Part shown: one piece after another, positions 35,234 to 45,913 of the stretch
How the letters are laid out: each line of letters starts with the position of its first letter
Numbering within the stretch: the first letter of the stretch is position 1
Assembly: GCF_001006005.1 (NCBI RefSeq)
Contig: NZ_CP011254.1
Span: 3,906,001-3,970,000, forward strand
Source: Serratia fonticola
Lineage (GTDB): Bacteria; Pseudomonadota; Gammaproteobacteria; Enterobacterales; Enterobacteriaceae
Direction of reading: 5' to 3'
Length of the DNA: 64,000 nt
Position numbers and translations under genes: made by a program
The notes under the pieces: generated by a model
The model's database searches: none
What the model was told of the DNA's origin: nothing
The model's input: the letters and a program-made list of their open reading frames with translations, nothing else

Positions 35234-35962
35234 TTAGTGTGATAAGTAATTGGCAAACTCTACGGTTTGCGGTTGTGCAAAGTGGCTGGCATCGCCCTGT
35301 TCGACGATATGGCCATTTTCCATATACACCACGCGGCTGGCGGTTTTACGCGCTACTTCAACCTCATGGGTGACGATCACCTGAGTGATACCGGTGCCCG
35401 CCAACTCGCGAATGATGCTGACGATCTGCGCGGTAATTTCCGGATCCAGCGCGGCCGTAGGCTCATCGAACAGCAGAACCTGAGGCTCCATCATCAGCGC
35501 ACGAGCAATGGCTACGCGCTGTTGTTGGCCACCGGAGAGATGCAGTGGGAAACGATCGGCAAAATCGGTCAGGCGTAACCGGGTCAGCAACTTATCGGCA
35601 CGCGCCATCGCTTGTGCCTTGGTCAGGCCAAGTACGCGGCAGGGCGCTTCGATCAGGTTTTGCACCACGGTCAGATGTGGCCAGAGATTGTACTGCTGGA
35701 ACACCATGCCTACGTTTTGGCGCAGTTCGCGGATGGATTTCTCCCCCGGTGACTGTTTAAAGTCGAACTGATTGCCCGCGATTCGCAGGTGGCCAGAGCG
35801 TGGCATTTCCAGCAGGTTAAGCACCCGCAGCAGCGAACTCTTACCCGCACCGCTTGGACCAAGCAGCACCAGAGTCTCGCCGGCAGGGCAATCCAGTGTA
35901 ATGTTAAACAGCGCCTGATGTGCGCCGTAAAAGCAGTTGATATCTTTTAGTTGAATACTCAT
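35234..35962 (-). CDS. artP: Arginine ABC transporter ATP-binding protein ArtP
   Basis: 242-aa ATPase, first gene of artPIQM. Walker [10 protein letters not shown]-loop [12 protein letters not shown], signature LSGGQQQR, Walker [15 protein letters not shown] and H-loop [10 protein letters not shown] use the ATG at 35962 ([13 protein letters not shown]), which gives the E. coli length; an in-frame ATG at 35983 adds seven residues. Neither has a strong SD. Confidence 0.93.
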   Translation of the reverse strand: MSIQLKDINCFYGAHQALFNITLDCPAGETLVLLGPSGAGKSSLLRVLNLLEMPRSGHLRIAGNQFDFKQSPGEKSIRELRQNVGMVFQQYNLWPHLTVVQNLIEAPCRVLGLTKAQAMARADKLLTRLRLTDFADRFPLHLSGGQQQRVAIARALMMEPQVLLFDEPTAALDPEITAQIVSIIRELAGTGITQVIVTHEVEVARKTASRVVYMENGHIVEQGDASHFAQPQTVEFANYLSH

Positions 35963-36227
35963 GCGCTGAAATTGAATAGACATTGATGCCGGGAATGGTA
36001 ACTTCCACAGAATACTTATGCAATCTTTGTGAGTTAAAATTTATTAGTACGTCGCAGAATGACTAAATAATAGCAGAAGATACCGTGAGCGCTGGCTGAA
36101 TGGCTGATTTGTCGCGCACACTGTGAGATAGCTAGCTATTTTTCTCAAGGTGATGGATTTTTGAGCATTTCTGAGGGGGGGGGAATTGGCAACCGGGAAG
36201 GTGATACACCCGGCTGCCATCTTGGTG

Positions 36228-36776
36228 TTACTGGTTCTCAAGAACCTGACGCAGCGTACCGCTGGCGGCATGCTGCGGGATGTTGAGGAAGCGGATGTCG
36301 TCAACCACCCAGCAGGTGCCTTCACGGACCATCAGTACTTCGTCCTGCCAGTTGATTGCACTGGCACCTTCTTTCTGGTGGGTCAGCTGTACACGCAGCG
36401 GGATGTTTTTGGCATCGGTGTTAGGAATGGTGGAGGCGCTGGCAACTGATGCGCTGGTTGGCCCCTGGGCATTGCCAGAGAACAGATCGCCGGTGATGGT
36501 ATGTTTGCCAGGGTGCTGAGCGGCACTGACCAGATCCTGATACAGCACCTGGCTCAGGTAAGGCTGCAACTGTGCCAGACGACTGCTGTCCGGCAGTGCG
36601 GTGCTTGGGCCTTGCTGAATGCGCAGGTCATAGAATTTCTGGGCCACCGTATCCGGGCCACCCTCTACGCAGGCGCCAGTGCGAACGCCAACATCCTTAA
36701 AGGCCGGTTCGACGGTGGTACAGGCGCTTAAGAACAGGGCCAAGGGTAAAACAACAGCAAGCGTTTTTGTTTTCAT
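36228..36776 (-). CDS. ybjP: Lipoprotein YbjP
   Basis: 182 aa with a lipoprotein signal MKTKTLAVVLPLALFLSAC (lipobox LSAC, Cys19); an Asp is absent at +2 (Thr), predicting outer membrane sorting. E. coli YbjP associates with cell-envelope/TolC-type complexes in recent work but its role is poorly defined. Recognised by KFYDLRIQQG and DDIRFLNIPQ. A GGCA-CCGG...CCGG-TGCC hairpin follows its stop (36187-36218), next to a run of nine Gs (36175-36183). Confidence 0.85.
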   Translation of the reverse strand: MKTKTLAVVLPLALFLSACTTVEPAFKDVGVRTGACVEGGPDTVAQKFYDLRIQQGPSTALPDSSRLAQLQPYLSQVLYQDLVSAAQHPGKHTITGDLFSGNAQGPTSASVASASTIPNTDAKNIPLRVQLTHQKEGASAINWQDEVLMVREGTCWVVDDIRFLNIPQHAASGTLRQVLENQ

Positions 36777-36952
36777 CTCATAACCTTATGTAAAAGTCTC
36801 TCAACCATGAAGACCGAAAACCTCGGGACTAGCCTACAGTATAAAGGCGTTTTTGGTCCTTGCATTGGTGCTGTGTGCCATTGTGCCACAGAACATCCGC
36901 TTAAATTAGCTGTCCTACCACAGCAATGATTTGATTTTATAAGGAGTTCTTG

Positions 36953-37276
36953 ATGCAATTGTCCACTACCCACACCCTGGAAGGGTTTACCATCACCGAA
37001 TATTGCGGTGTAGTTACCGGCGAGGCGATTCTGGGTGCCAATATTTTCCGTGATTTCTTTGCTGGCGTGCGTGATATCGTTGGTGGCCGTTCCGGTGCCT
37101 ATGAGAAAGAGCTGCGCAAGGCGCGTCAGTTAGCCTTTCAGGAGGTGCAGGAGCAGGCCAAAGAACTTGGGGCTAACGCGGTAGTCGGCATCGATATCGA
37201 TTATCAAACCGTAGGTAAAGATAGCACCATGCTGATGGTCAGCGTCAGTGGTACTGCGGTAAAAGTCAGCCGCTGA
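36953..37276 (+). CDS. ybjQ: UPF0145 protein YbjQ
   Basis: 107-aa cytosolic pentameric-type YbjQ family protein (heavy-metal-binding-like fold), function unknown. [20 protein letters not shown] and [18 protein letters not shown] are family hallmarks. ATG at 36953 follows AAGGAG by six bases; a TTG one codon earlier is not used. Divergent from ybjP. Confidence 0.92.
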   Translation: MQLSTTHTLEGFTITEYCGVVTGEAILGANIFRDFFAGVRDIVGGRSGAYEKELRKARQLAFQEVQEQAKELGANAVVGIDIDYQTVGKDSTMLMVSVSGTAVKVSR

Positions 37277-37475
37277 CATTTACCGACAGGCACACAATTC
37301 TGCTAAGCATGCGGCACCCTACGGTCAAATATGTGCGGCAGTGCGGTGCGATAACAAGGAAGTTAAATGGCAAATGCCGAGCAGGGAAGCTGTGAACTGC
37401 AACAGAAAGTTAGTCGACTGCGCCAAATCCTGTCATATCCTGATGGCGGAATTTCACAGCAGGAAGGAGCGTATT

Positions 37476-38312
37476 TTGGTTAAGTGGTTGTGGATCGCTG
37501 CGATTGGAGTTTTGACGGGTTGCCAACAGCAATCCACCAGCACGCTGGTGGATCACGGTAGCTATCAGTTGGAAACGCAGCATCAGGCACCAGGGGCCGA
37601 TCAGCGTATTCGCTTCCTGGTGATGCATTACACCGCAGAAAACTTTCACTCATCGCTAAAAACGCTGACGGACGAGCACGTCAGCGCCCATTACTTGTTG
37701 CCTGCGCATCCTTCAAAGCAGGGCGGCAAACCGGTGGCTTATCAACTGGTACCCGAAGCACTGCGGGCCTGGCATGCCGGGGCCAGCAATTGGCGTGGGC
37801 GTACCAATTTGAATGATACCTCGATCGGTATTGAGATCGTCAACCGGGGCTTTACGCGTAACTTGTTGGAGACAGACTGGCAGCCTTATACGCCAGAGCA
37901 AATTGCGTTACTGATCCAACTTAGCCGAGATATTGTGCAGCGTTACGCGCTGCAACCGACGGACGTGGTAGGGCACAGTGACATCGCACCGCAGCGCAAG
38001 CAGGATCCTGGCCCACTCTTCCCATGGCAACAGCTGGCGCAGGCAGGCATTGGTGCCTGGCCGGATGAGCGGGAGGTGGAACGTTACCTGGCAGGTCGTG
38101 ATAAGCATGAGCCGGTGGCGATGGCATCACTGTTGGAAAAGCTGGCGCGCTACGGCTATGGCGTTGATCCCACATGGGATGCCAAGCAGCAGCGGAATCT
38201 GGTAGCGGCGTTTCAGATGCATTTCCGGCCCAGCGATTATCGCGGTGAGCCGGATGCAGAAAGCGAGGCGATTATTGAGGCGTTGCTAAGCAGATACGGA
38301 GCTATGCGCTAA
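37476..38312 (+). CDS. amiD: N-acetylmuramoyl-L-alanine amidase AmiD
   Basis: 278-aa outer-membrane lipoprotein, zinc amidase of the amidase_2 (AmpD-like) family that cleaves MurNAc-L-Ala bonds. Lipobox LTGC gives Cys16. Zinc/catalytic segments: FLVMHYTAENF, AWHAGAS, and VVGHSDIAPQRKQDPGPLFP; a C-terminal peptidoglycan-binding-like helix domain follows (about 205-278). I start at TTG 37476 (AGGAG seven bases upstream), since this puts the lipoprotein signal at the N-terminus; the frame is open further upstream to 37341 but would bury the signal. Confidence 0.92.
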   Translation: MVKWLWIAAIGVLTGCQQQSTSTLVDHGSYQLETQHQAPGADQRIRFLVMHYTAENFHSSLKTLTDEHVSAHYLLPAHPSKQGGKPVAYQLVPEALRAWHAGASNWRGRTNLNDTSIGIEIVNRGFTRNLLETDWQPYTPEQIALLIQLSRDIVQRYALQPTDVVGHSDIAPQRKQDPGPLFPWQQLAQAGIGAWPDEREVERYLAGRDKHEPVAMASLLEKLARYGYGVDPTWDAKQQRNLVAAFQMHFRPSDYRGEPDAESEAIIEALLSRYGAMR

Positions 38313-38326
38313 CGCCAAAAGAAATG

Positions 38327-38518
38327 CCCTCACGCTCTCCCACAGTGGACCGTTCGAGTTTGCTGAGATTATCTTTTTACTGCCAAATGTGCAGGGACTA
38401 ACAGCTCCCTCTCCGTATGGAAGGGGATCGTTCGAGTTTGCTGAGATTATCTTTTTACTACCAAATGTGCAGGGACTAACAGCTCCCTCTCCCTGTGGGA
38501 GAGGGTTGGGGTGAGGGG
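38327..38518. repeat. 79-bp tandem hairpin array with the same ends as the 4.1-kb array
   Basis: Between convergent amiD and ybjS. GTTCGAGTTTGCTGAGATTA begins at 38352 and again at 38431, a 79-bp period, each copy ending in AGGGACTAACAGCTCCCTCT. The right end GGGAGAGGGTTGGGGTGAGG is the same as the right end of the array at 4093-4876, while the spacer is unrelated. Left end CCCTCACGCTCTCCCA is the degenerate inverted partner. Confidence 0.9.
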
Positions 38519-38522
38519 TTAG

Positions 38523-39533
38523 TTATAGCCCGTGCAGATTACCGTGATCTTTTAACCAGCGAGCGGTACGGCTAATGCCTTCTTCTAGCGAAACCACGGG
38601 TTGATAACCCAGTTCCTGCTGTGCGCGAGTGGTGTTCAGCGTCAGATCGAAATTGAGCTTGGCGACGCTGTAATGGGTCAATACGGGTTCTTTATCGCTT
38701 TTACTGCCCAGCTTTTCCATGCCACGAGCCATCATATCCAGCATCGGGTAGGGCACCGAGCGGATGCGACACTTCATGCCCAACTCATCGATCAGCTGTT
38801 GCAGCACGGTGCGTAGCGTGCAAGCTTGCTGGTTGGAGATGTTGTAGGCCCGGCCAGAAGGAGTCTCTTCCTTCACGGTGGCCAGCCACATGGCGTGTAC
38901 CGCATTATCCAGATAGGTCATATCGACCAGTGCATCCCCGCCACGCGGTAGCAGCAGGCTGCCGTAATGTTTGATCATATGCAGCAGGCGCGGCAGCATG
39001 ATTTTGTCGTGTGGGCCAAATAGCCCCTGTGGGCGCAGGATAGTGAAATGGGTTTGCGGGTTGGACAGCGCCAACTGTTGCACCACCTGTTCCCCGGCGG
39101 CCTTGCTGCGGGCAAACTCGTTGGCATAACGAATCGGGCGGAAGTCTTCATCCACATTGCGGTGATGGTGATAATCAAAGTAAATCGCCGGCGACGAAAT
39201 ATGAATGAACCGTTCCACACCGTAGGCCGCAGCCCATTCCCCCAAACGGCGGGTAGCGCGGACGTTGGCCAGTTCGAAGGCTTCTTCTGTACCCCATGGG
39301 GAAGTGAAACCGGAGCAGTGCCACAGCACGTCCACATCCGCCAGCATGGCTTTGGCCTGCGAAGAGATCAGGTTGGTGAGATCGGCATGGATGAATTCGG
39401 CACCCATTTTTTCCAGCAGGCAACCCATGGCCTGATTGCGCCCGGTGGCACGTACTTTTATGCCTTGGCGGCGGAGATATTCAACGGCGTTACGGCCTAA
39501 CCCACTGGTTGCACCGGTGACCAATACCTTCAT
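38523..39533 (-). CDS. ybjS: NAD(P)-dependent epimerase/dehydratase YbjS
   Basis: 336-aa extended short-chain dehydrogenase. Rossmann motif VTGATSGLG near residue 6, then the YxxxK-like region [12 protein letters not shown] and substrate-loop [13 protein letters not shown]. Matches E. coli YbjS (337 aa), whose substrate is unknown; the family includes 3-beta-hydroxysteroid-type oxidoreductases. Upstream gene is ybjT, 277 bases away with an ERIC between. Confidence 0.88.
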   Translation of the reverse strand: MKVLVTGATSGLGRNAVEYLRRQGIKVRATGRNQAMGCLLEKMGAEFIHADLTNLISSQAKAMLADVDVLWHCSGFTSPWGTEEAFELANVRATRRLGEWAAAYGVERFIHISSPAIYFDYHHHRNVDEDFRPIRYANEFARSKAAGEQVVQQLALSNPQTHFTILRPQGLFGPHDKIMLPRLLHMIKHYGSLLLPRGGDALVDMTYLDNAVHAMWLATVKEETPSGRAYNISNQQACTLRTVLQQLIDELGMKCRIRSVPYPMLDMMARGMEKLGSKSDKEPVLTHYSVAKLNFDLTLNTTRAQQELGYQPVVSLEEGISRTARWLKDHGNLHGL

Positions 39534-39682
39534 AACTCACTCTGTTCTCACCAAAAATCAGGATGCTGAGGGCGTTTTAGCGCGCCCCAGCAAATAAGGT
39601 GCCATTCTTTCGTGATTTTGTGCGCTATGCAATGAGAAAGGACCTAACCGAGACAGAAAACTGTGCGATTGATCAACAATTA

Positions 39683-39806
39683 TACCCGTCGTCTTTCAAG
39701 CTGCAGCGTTGTTACCTGCACTTACTCACCCCAGTCACTTACGAAAAGTAAGCTCCTGAGGATGAGTAAGCTTGTCGCCTAGCTGCAGCTTGAAATCCAT
39801 AGGGTA
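39683..39806. repeat. ERIC element between ybjT and ybjS
   Basis: 124-bp ERIC, about 95 percent identical to the copy at 27654-27778. Ends are TACCCGTCGTCTTTCAAGCT and TTGAAATCCATAGGGTA. It ends five bases from the ybjT stop. Confidence 0.95.
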
Positions 39807-39810
39807 GAAA

Positions 39811-41253
39811 CTAATGAGGACGCTGGTTATCGTACTCTTCGGCCAATTGGGCAATCCGTTTGGCCATGCCACGGAAAATAAACAGGTGGGCAGGCATCAT
39901 GACAAACCAGTATAACAGCCCGCTGAAACCGGCAGGATGCCACCAGGCGCGGACATCGAGCTGGCGGCGATCGCCCAGGTCTTTGATACTGAAGGTCAGG
40001 CGACCAAGCCCCGGAGCTTTCATCCCGAACATCAATGCCAGCTGGCGCAATGGCTTCTTGGTGATCACCTTCCAGCCATCGACCAGATCGCCGATTTCCA
40101 GGGTATCACGCTGCGGTCGGCCATAAACGACGCCGTTGCCGATCATATCGTCCATGCGGGCACGGATTTGCCACAGAATGTTGGCGTAGAAGTATCCCTC
40201 TTTGCCGCCCAACTGCTGCACGACGTGCCATAGCGCTTCACTGGAGGCCTGGGTATCCAGTTCGCAGCCTGCATGTTTGGGGTAGAAACCGTAACCGGGG
40301 CGCCAGCGGGCTCGGGCTTCAGGATCGTAACCCCAGTCGGCAGAGTCGACCACCTCGTCTTCGCGGCGTAGCGTCTCCTTCACGGCCTCATCAAAGGTTT
40401 GTAGTGGCTGTGGGATCAAGGCTTGCAGCGGTTTGCCATCGGCAGGTAAGTCATGGTTCAGCCCCTGAATGAGCGCGCTGGCAATCGAGGTTGGCACAGA
40501 GGTGATCATGCTGATAAACCATACCGAGATAAAGCGTGTCGGCAGCGGCACCGGGATCAGCCAGCGCTTTTTGCCGCTGATCTTGATAAAGCGCTCGAAC
40601 ATGGTTTGGTAACTGATGTACTCCGGCCCGGCCACGTCAAAAATCCGGTTTTCCTGCGCTGGATGTTGCAGTAGCCCGGTCAGGTAAGTGAGCAGGTTAT
40701 CCAGTGCGACCGGGGACGATTTTGACCGCACCCAACGCGGTGGCGTCAGGATCGGCAGGTTATAGACCATATCGCGCATAATCTCGAACGCGGCTGACCC
40801 TGGGCCAACCACGATGCTGGCGCGTAATTCGGTGACGGGAATGCCGCTTTGGCGCAGGATTTCGCCGGTCAGCTTACGGGCGATGAGGTGAGGGGAGCTA
40901 CTGCCCTCTGGTTGCAGTGCACCAAGGAAAATAACCTGTTTAACGTTGGATCCTCGCAAGGCATCCCGCAGGTTCTCCGCCGCCTGGCGCTCCTTTTCGA
41001 TAAAATCATCGCCATCGCCCATGCCGTGGATCAGGTAGTAAACGGCATCGATCTGCCATAGCGCCGCCGTTAGCGTTTCTGGACGGTAGACATCCACGTA
41101 GCGGCAGCTTACGTGCGGCCAGTTTTGCTCTTCCAACCATTCTATGCGGCGTGCTGCTGCGGTGATTTCGTGGCCCTGTTCGGTCAACCGGGGGATCAGG
41201 TGTTGGCCAATATAACCGCTGGCTCCAAGAACCAGAATACGTTGGGAGGTCAT
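39811..41253 (-). CDS. ybjT: YbjT, SDR/NAD(P)-binding protein with DUF2867 domain
   Basis: 480 aa. N-terminal atypical SDR domain (1-300) with [17 protein letters not shown], followed by a C-terminal DUF2867 domain (about 320-460; [20 protein letters not shown] and [13 protein letters not shown]) and a hydrophobic end. Matches E. coli YbjT (476 aa). Function unknown. An ERIC element lies directly at its 3' end and a minimal ERIC about 40 bases upstream of its start. Confidence 0.88.
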   Translation of the reverse strand: MTSQRILVLGASGYIGQHLIPRLTEQGHEITAAARRIEWLEEQNWPHVSCRYVDVYRPETLTAALWQIDAVYYLIHGMGDGDDFIEKERQAAENLRDALRGSNVKQVIFLGALQPEGSSSPHLIARKLTGEILRQSGIPVTELRASIVVGPGSAAFEIMRDMVYNLPILTPPRWVRSKSSPVALDNLLTYLTGLLQHPAQENRIFDVAGPEYISYQTMFERFIKISGKKRWLIPVPLPTRFISVWFISMITSVPTSIASALIQGLNHDLPADGKPLQALIPQPLQTFDEAVKETLRREDEVVDSADWGYDPEARARWRPGYGFYPKHAGCELDTQASSEALWHVVQQLGGKEGYFYANILWQIRARMDDMIGNGVVYGRPQRDTLEIGDLVDGWKVITKKPLRQLALMFGMKAPGLGRLTFSIKDLGDRRQLDVRAWWHPAGFSGLLYWFVMMPAHLFIFRGMAKRIAQLAEEYDNQRPH

Positions 41254-41294
41254 TGCGCTGCCTTAGTTTATTGATGTTAATGTGAGCGTAGTTT

Positions 41295-41336
41295 TACTCG
41301 TCATCTTTCAAGCTGCGGCTTGAAATCCATAGGGTA
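41295..41336. repeat. Minimal ERIC (internal deletion, 42 bp)
   Basis: TACTCGTCATCTTTCAAGCT joined to GCGGCTTGAAATCCATAGGG: both terminal segments of the ERIC element with the central ~83 bp missing. It sits between divergent ybjT and the DUF1294 gene. Confidence 0.88.
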
Positions 41337-41432
41337 TAGAATGACAAATTAGCGAGCTAAATGCACTTTTTGTATGGGTATCAAAAGTTGCATCTGCACG
41401 TAGGGCAGTTCACACTACGCGGCGATCAAGCA

Positions 41433-41795
41433 ATGAGCCTATGCCCGATGAAAATCAATTCTCTGTGTTATTTGCTGCTGCTAATTGCCTTGGCTGGCAG
41501 CCTGTGTTTTCCCGCTCCGCTGTGGACGTGGTTGCTGTTGGTAAACTTGCTGACCCTGCTAATCTACGGCGTCGATAAGCTGGCCGCCTGCAAAAGTTGG
41601 CAACGGGTACCGGAAATCACCCTGCTGCTGTTCGGCGTGTTGGGCGGTTGGATAGGGGCCATTATCGGGCAACGACTGTTCCGTCATAAAACGCAGAAAC
41701 AGCCGTTCAAAACCTATTTTATCCTCAGCGTAGTGCTGAACCTGCTGCTGATACTGGCTGTGGGTTACTGGCTCTATGGCCGGATGGTGGTTTAA
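41433..41795 (+). CDS. DUF1294 membrane protein
   Basis: 120 aa, four hydrophobic segments. LLTLLIYGVDKLAACKSWQR followed by RVPEITLLLFGVLGGWIGAI and RHKTQKQPF is the DUF1294 core. Function unknown. The ATG at 41433 (or 41448) is chosen over upstream in-frame codons to 41361 because the upstream 24 residues are polar and not family-like; no strong SD decides between them. Confidence 0.8.
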   Translation: MSLCPMKINSLCYLLLLIALAGSLCFPAPLWTWLLLVNLLTLLIYGVDKLAACKSWQRVPEITLLLFGVLGGWIGAIIGQRLFRHKTQKQPFKTYFILSVVLNLLLILAVGYWLYGRMVV

Positions 41796-41857
41796 GTTAC
41801 CGCAATGTGCGCAATTAAACGGGCGCCGTATGTGACGCCCGTTGTCATCAATCTGCG

Positions 41858-42850
41858 TTAAGGTTTCTTCTCGCCGACTACCACTGGAGCATATTCAACC
41901 GGCACCCACGCATAGCCTTTACCTTCGACGCGCACGTGGCCCAGGCCAGGGAAAGGTAAGTGCGCTCCGCCAACCCACAGCTTGTTTTCAGCCGCATCGG
42001 CAAACACCTTCTGCCGGGTAGCGATCGCCTGTTTGGAGTCCGTGTCAAAGTCCACCGCGACTTCAGGTTTGGCAAACTGCAAAGAGTGACTGTGGACGAT
42101 ATCCCCCCACAACAGCAGTTTCTGGCCGCCGGAGCTGAACAGGTAAGAAGTATGTCCAGGCGTATGGCCCGGTGTCGCTATCACCTCCAGCCCAGGAAGT
42201 AACTGCTCCCCAGGGCTGTAAAGTTTCAGCTTGCCCTGTTCGGCATAAGGGGCCACGGCGTCCCGGGCCATCTTGAACATCGGTTGCGCGTCCTTCGGGG
42301 CTTTGGACGCCATCTCTTTACTCAGCCAATAATCCCCGTCGGCCTTGGAGGCATAGACAGTGGCGTTAGGGAAGGCGGCCTTGCCCTGATCGGTGATGCC
42401 GCAGGCGTGATCGGGGTGCAGATGCGTCAGCAATATCATATCAACCTGCTCTGGCTGATAACCTGCCGCGCGCAGGTTGTTTTTGATGGCCCCCAACGTC
42501 GGTCCAAAACACTGCGAGGTACCGGCATCAACCAGAACCAGATGCGTACCGGTATTCACCAGAAACGCGTTAACCGCTGTCTGAATGCCTGACTTGCTGT
42601 CGGTAAACATGCGGGCGAACAACTTTTGCATATCCGGTTCGCTGACACCATGGAACAGCTTGGCGTCCAGTTTGACGTAACCGTCGTACAGCGCTGTCAC
42701 CTCTAGGTTACCCAACATCATGCGGTAATAGCCGGGAGCCTGCGTTTGCTGTTGGGCCGGCGCTGGGGCGGCGCTAGCTGGCAAGGTAAACATCATTCCA
42801 CTGCTAACGAGGGTGAGAGCTAATAACGTCTGGCGAAATTTATGACTCAT
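41858..42850 (-). CDS. Exported metallo-beta-lactamase-fold hydrolase
   Basis: 330 aa with a signal peptide ending ASA-APAP (about residue 28). MBL fold: metal motif HLHPDH, later TPGHTPGHTSY and LLWGDIVHSH, with metal residues for two zinc ions. The overall type resembles quorum-quenching lactonases and other periplasmic MBL hydrolases; substrate unknown. It is absent from the corresponding E. coli locus and may be an accessory gene inserted between ybjT and ltaE. Confidence 0.82.
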   Translation of the reverse strand: MSHKFRQTLLALTLVSSGMMFTLPASAAPAPAQQQTQAPGYYRMMLGNLEVTALYDGYVKLDAKLFHGVSEPDMQKLFARMFTDSKSGIQTAVNAFLVNTGTHLVLVDAGTSQCFGPTLGAIKNNLRAAGYQPEQVDMILLTHLHPDHACGITDQGKAAFPNATVYASKADGDYWLSKEMASKAPKDAQPMFKMARDAVAPYAEQGKLKLYSPGEQLLPGLEVIATPGHTPGHTSYLFSSGGQKLLLWGDIVHSHSLQFAKPEVAVDFDTDSKQAIATRQKVFADAAENKLWVGGAHLPFPGLGHVRVEGKGYAWVPVEYAPVVVGEKKP

Positions 42851-42941
42851 AGAGGATATCCCTTCAGGTATTGGAACTAGGCTGAGATGGCGGGTTTGGC
42901 GAGAACCGGGAAGCGGGCCTCCCGGTGTTACTGCAAAAAAG

Positions 42942-43958
42942 TTAGGCGTGCTGCTGCAAGAATTCCCGCCACAGATCGACCACTTTTTGCAGATCTTGGC
43001 GGCTAACGTTGAGATGCGTCAGGATACGGGTTAACGGCCCGGCGCTGATCAACACGCCACGTTCGCGCATCCAGGGGCCGAGCTTGGCCGCCAGCTCCGG
43101 GGATTGGCGCAGATAGAGCACGTTGGTTTGTGCGCCCGGCTCGGCAATATCCACGCCAATGTCACGCAACTGCTGTTCGAGCCATTTGGCGTTGTCATGA
43201 TCTTCTTTCAGCCGCTCGACGTTGTGCTCCAAGGCATAGAGCCCGGCAGCCGCCAGAATACCGGCCTGGCGCATACCGCCACCGGTCATCTTGCGCCAGC
43301 GGTTGGCACGCTGAATAAACTCTTCGCTACCGCATAGCAGCGAGCCAACCGGTGCCCCCAGGCCTTTCGACAGGCAAATGGTGAAGGTGTCGCAATACTG
43401 GGCAAGGGTTTTCAGCGGTACGTTAAGCGCCACCGCCGCGTTGAAAATGCGCGCGCCGTCAATGTGCAGAGCAAGTTTGTGCTCACGAGTGAACTGCCAG
43501 GCCTGTTGCAGATATTCCAGCGGCAGCACGCGGCCGCTGATGGTGTTTTCCAGGCTCAGCAGACGAGTCTTGGCAAAGTGAATATCATCAGGCTTGATGG
43601 CGGCGGCGACTTTATCTAACGGCAGCGTGCCATCGGGATTGGCTTCGATCGGCTGGGGCTGGATGCTGCCCAGCACGGCGGCACCACCGGCTTCATATTT
43701 GTAGTTATGCGCCTGCTGGCCAACGATATATTCCTCACCACGCTGGCAATGGCTCAGCAGGGCTACCAGGTTGGCCTGGGTGCCGGTAGGCAGGAATAAT
43801 GCCGCCTCTTTGCCAGAGAGTCTGACCGCTTCAGCCTGGAGGGCGTTGACGGTGGGATCGTCGCCATACACGTCGTCGCCGACGTCAGCCTGCGCCATGG
43901 CGGTGCGCATCTCTGCGCTAGGTTGGGTAACGGTGTCACTGCGTAAATCGATAAGCAT
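42942..43958 (-). CDS. ltaE: Low-specificity L-threonine aldolase
   Basis: 338-aa PLP enzyme cleaving L-threonine and L-allo-threonine to glycine and acetaldehyde. [14 protein letters not shown] starts the fold; Asp168 in [10 protein letters not shown] contacts the PLP ring nitrogen and Lys198 in [14 protein letters not shown] is the Schiff-base lysine. Length and motifs match E. coli LtaE (333 aa). Upstream of poxB in the same orientation. Confidence 0.93.
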   Translation of the reverse strand: MLIDLRSDTVTQPSAEMRTAMAQADVGDDVYGDDPTVNALQAEAVRLSGKEAALFLPTGTQANLVALLSHCQRGEEYIVGQQAHNYKYEAGGAAVLGSIQPQPIEANPDGTLPLDKVAAAIKPDDIHFAKTRLLSLENTISGRVLPLEYLQQAWQFTREHKLALHIDGARIFNAAVALNVPLKTLAQYCDTFTICLSKGLGAPVGSLLCGSEEFIQRANRWRKMTGGGMRQAGILAAAGLYALEHNVERLKEDHDNAKWLEQQLRDIGVDIAEPGAQTNVLYLRQSPELAAKLGPWMRERGVLISAGPLTRILTHLNVSRQDLQKVVDLWREFLQQHA

Positions 43959-44066
43959 ACGGGTCCTTGGTAGCTGATGAGGAAGTGGCTTTCATCATAA
44001 CCGGATTAGCGCGGGGCAAAAGCGGAAAATGCAGGGGACAACCAACTTCATTGCCCCCAGAAGCGA

Positions 44067-45788
44067 TTAACGCAGCCAGTTGGTTTTAGCCAGTTCGACG
44101 ACCTCATCGCCCCGGCCATTGATGATGGCGCGCAGCATATACAGGCTGAACCCTTTAGCCTGTTCGAATTTGATCTGCGGCGGCATCGCCAGCTCTTGTT
44201 TGGCCGTGACCACGTCGAGCAAGGCCGGGCCAGGATGCGCAAGCATTTCCTGCAATGCCGCGTCCAGCTCGGAGGCCTTTTCTACCCGAATGCCTTTGAT
44301 ACCTGCCGCATTGGCGATGGCGGCAAAGTCTGGGTTGTGCAGATCGGTGCCGTCGGTAAGATAGCCACCGGCTTTCATCTCCATCGCCACAAAGCCCAGC
44401 ACGCTGTTATTGAATACCACCACCTTGACCGGCAGCTGCAACTGGGCCAGCGACAGAAAATCCCCCATCAGCATGGTGAAGCCACCGTCACCGCACATGG
44501 CGATCACCTGTTTATCCGGTTCGGTGGCTTGGGCACCAATCGCCTGCGGCATGGCGTTGGCCATTGAGCCATGGTTGAACGAGCCGAGCAGGCGGCGTTT
44601 GCCGTTCATTTTCAAATACCGCGCTGCCCACACCGTCGGCGTGCCGACATCGCAGGTGAAGATGGCGTCATCCGTGGCTGAGTTGCTGATTTGCTGTGCC
44701 AGATATTGTGGATGGATCGGCTGGTCATCGTTGGCGGTAGCCAACCCGTCGAGATCTTTACGCGCTTCCCGGTAATGCTCCAGCGCTTTATCCAGAAACT
44801 TGCGGTCGCTCTTGGCTTGCAACTGCGGCAGCAAGGCGCTGAGCGTCGTTTTGATATCGCCCATTAGCGCCATATTGACCGGGCAATGGGCGCCGATGCT
44901 GCCGGGGTTGATATCGATCTGAATGATATTGGCATTGCTAGGATAAAACGCCCGATAAGGGAACTGAGTGCCTAGCAGCACCAGGGTATCCGCGTTCATC
45001 ATGGCATGATAGCCGGAAGAGAAACCAATCAGCCCGGTCATACCGACGCTGTAAGGGTTATCCCATTCGATATGCTCTTTACCGCGCAGGGCGTGCACAA
45101 TCGGGGCCTGCAGCAGTTCGGCCAGTTTGACGACTTCGTCATGCGAACCGGCGCAGCCGCTGCCACACATCAGGGTGATGTTTTTGGCGCTGTTCAGCGT
45201 TTCTGCCAGTTTTTGCAGCTCGCTCATCGGTGGCTGCATCAGTGGGTGCGCGGGCGTATGCCACACCATGCTGGCATCTTCTGGGGCCATTTGCAGGGCG
45301 ACATCCCCCGGCAGCACTATCACCGAGACGCCACGATTGAGGATCGCTTTGCGCATGGCAATCTCAAGCACTCGCGGCAGTTGCTCAGGATTGGACACCA
45401 GCTCGCAGTAGTGGCTGCATTCGCGGAACAGCTCTTGCGGGTGCGTCTCCTGGAAGTAGCCGCTGCCGATCTCGCTGGAAGGAATATGGGCGGCGATAGC
45501 CAGCACCGGGACGTGATTGCGGTGGCAATCGAACAGGCCGTTGATCAGGTGTAGGTTGCCGGGGCCGCAGGAACCTGCGCAGACCGCCAGTTGGCCAGTG
45601 AGCTGCGCTTCGGCACCGGCAGCAAAGGCGGCGACTTCCTCATGGCGGGTGCCCATCCAGGCGATGGTTCCCATCCGATGCAGGCTGTCACTCAGGCCGT
45701 TGAGCGAATCGCCGGTAACGCCCCAGATCCGTTTTACACCTGCCTGTTCCAGCGTTTTGGCGATCAGCGTGGCTACTGTTTGCTTCAT
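44067..45788 (-). CDS. poxB: Pyruvate dehydrogenase (quinone) PoxB
   Basis: 573-aa peripheral membrane flavoenzyme oxidising pyruvate to acetate and CO2 and passing electrons to ubiquinone; used in stationary phase. Thiamine-diphosphate binding through [21 protein letters not shown]-terminal [12 protein letters not shown] with the catalytic Glu in TRHEEVAAF, and the C-terminal membrane-binding helix. The ATG at 45788 follows GGAGG; codons to 45803 are not used. Next to hcr, as in E. coli. Confidence 0.94.
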   Translation of the reverse strand: MKQTVATLIAKTLEQAGVKRIWGVTGDSLNGLSDSLHRMGTIAWMGTRHEEVAAFAAGAEAQLTGQLAVCAGSCGPGNLHLINGLFDCHRNHVPVLAIAAHIPSSEIGSGYFQETHPQELFRECSHYCELVSNPEQLPRVLEIAMRKAILNRGVSVIVLPGDVALQMAPEDASMVWHTPAHPLMQPPMSELQKLAETLNSAKNITLMCGSGCAGSHDEVVKLAELLQAPIVHALRGKEHIEWDNPYSVGMTGLIGFSSGYHAMMNADTLVLLGTQFPYRAFYPSNANIIQIDINPGSIGAHCPVNMALMGDIKTTLSALLPQLQAKSDRKFLDKALEHYREARKDLDGLATANDDQPIHPQYLAQQISNSATDDAIFTCDVGTPTVWAARYLKMNGKRRLLGSFNHGSMANAMPQAIGAQATEPDKQVIAMCGDGGFTMLMGDFLSLAQLQLPVKVVVFNNSVLGFVAMEMKAGGYLTDGTDLHNPDFAAIANAAGIKGIRVEKASELDAALQEMLAHPGPALLDVVTAKQELAMPPQIKFEQAKGFSLYMLRAIINGRGDEVVELAKTNWLR

Positions 45789-45913
45789 CGTTCCTCCAGT
45801 CATTATCCAAAATGAGGGGTACTCGCCCGGTTAGAGGCAAACAGAAAGTGTAGAAGGGCATTAGGGGATACGCTTGCCGATATGTGCCCCATCGGGAAGA
45901 TGGGGCCAAAGCG

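Noticed and set aside
36175..36183. Run of nine Gs as a phase-variable tract
   Set aside because: It lies outside coding sequence and beyond the ybjP stop, not in a promoter or reading frame.
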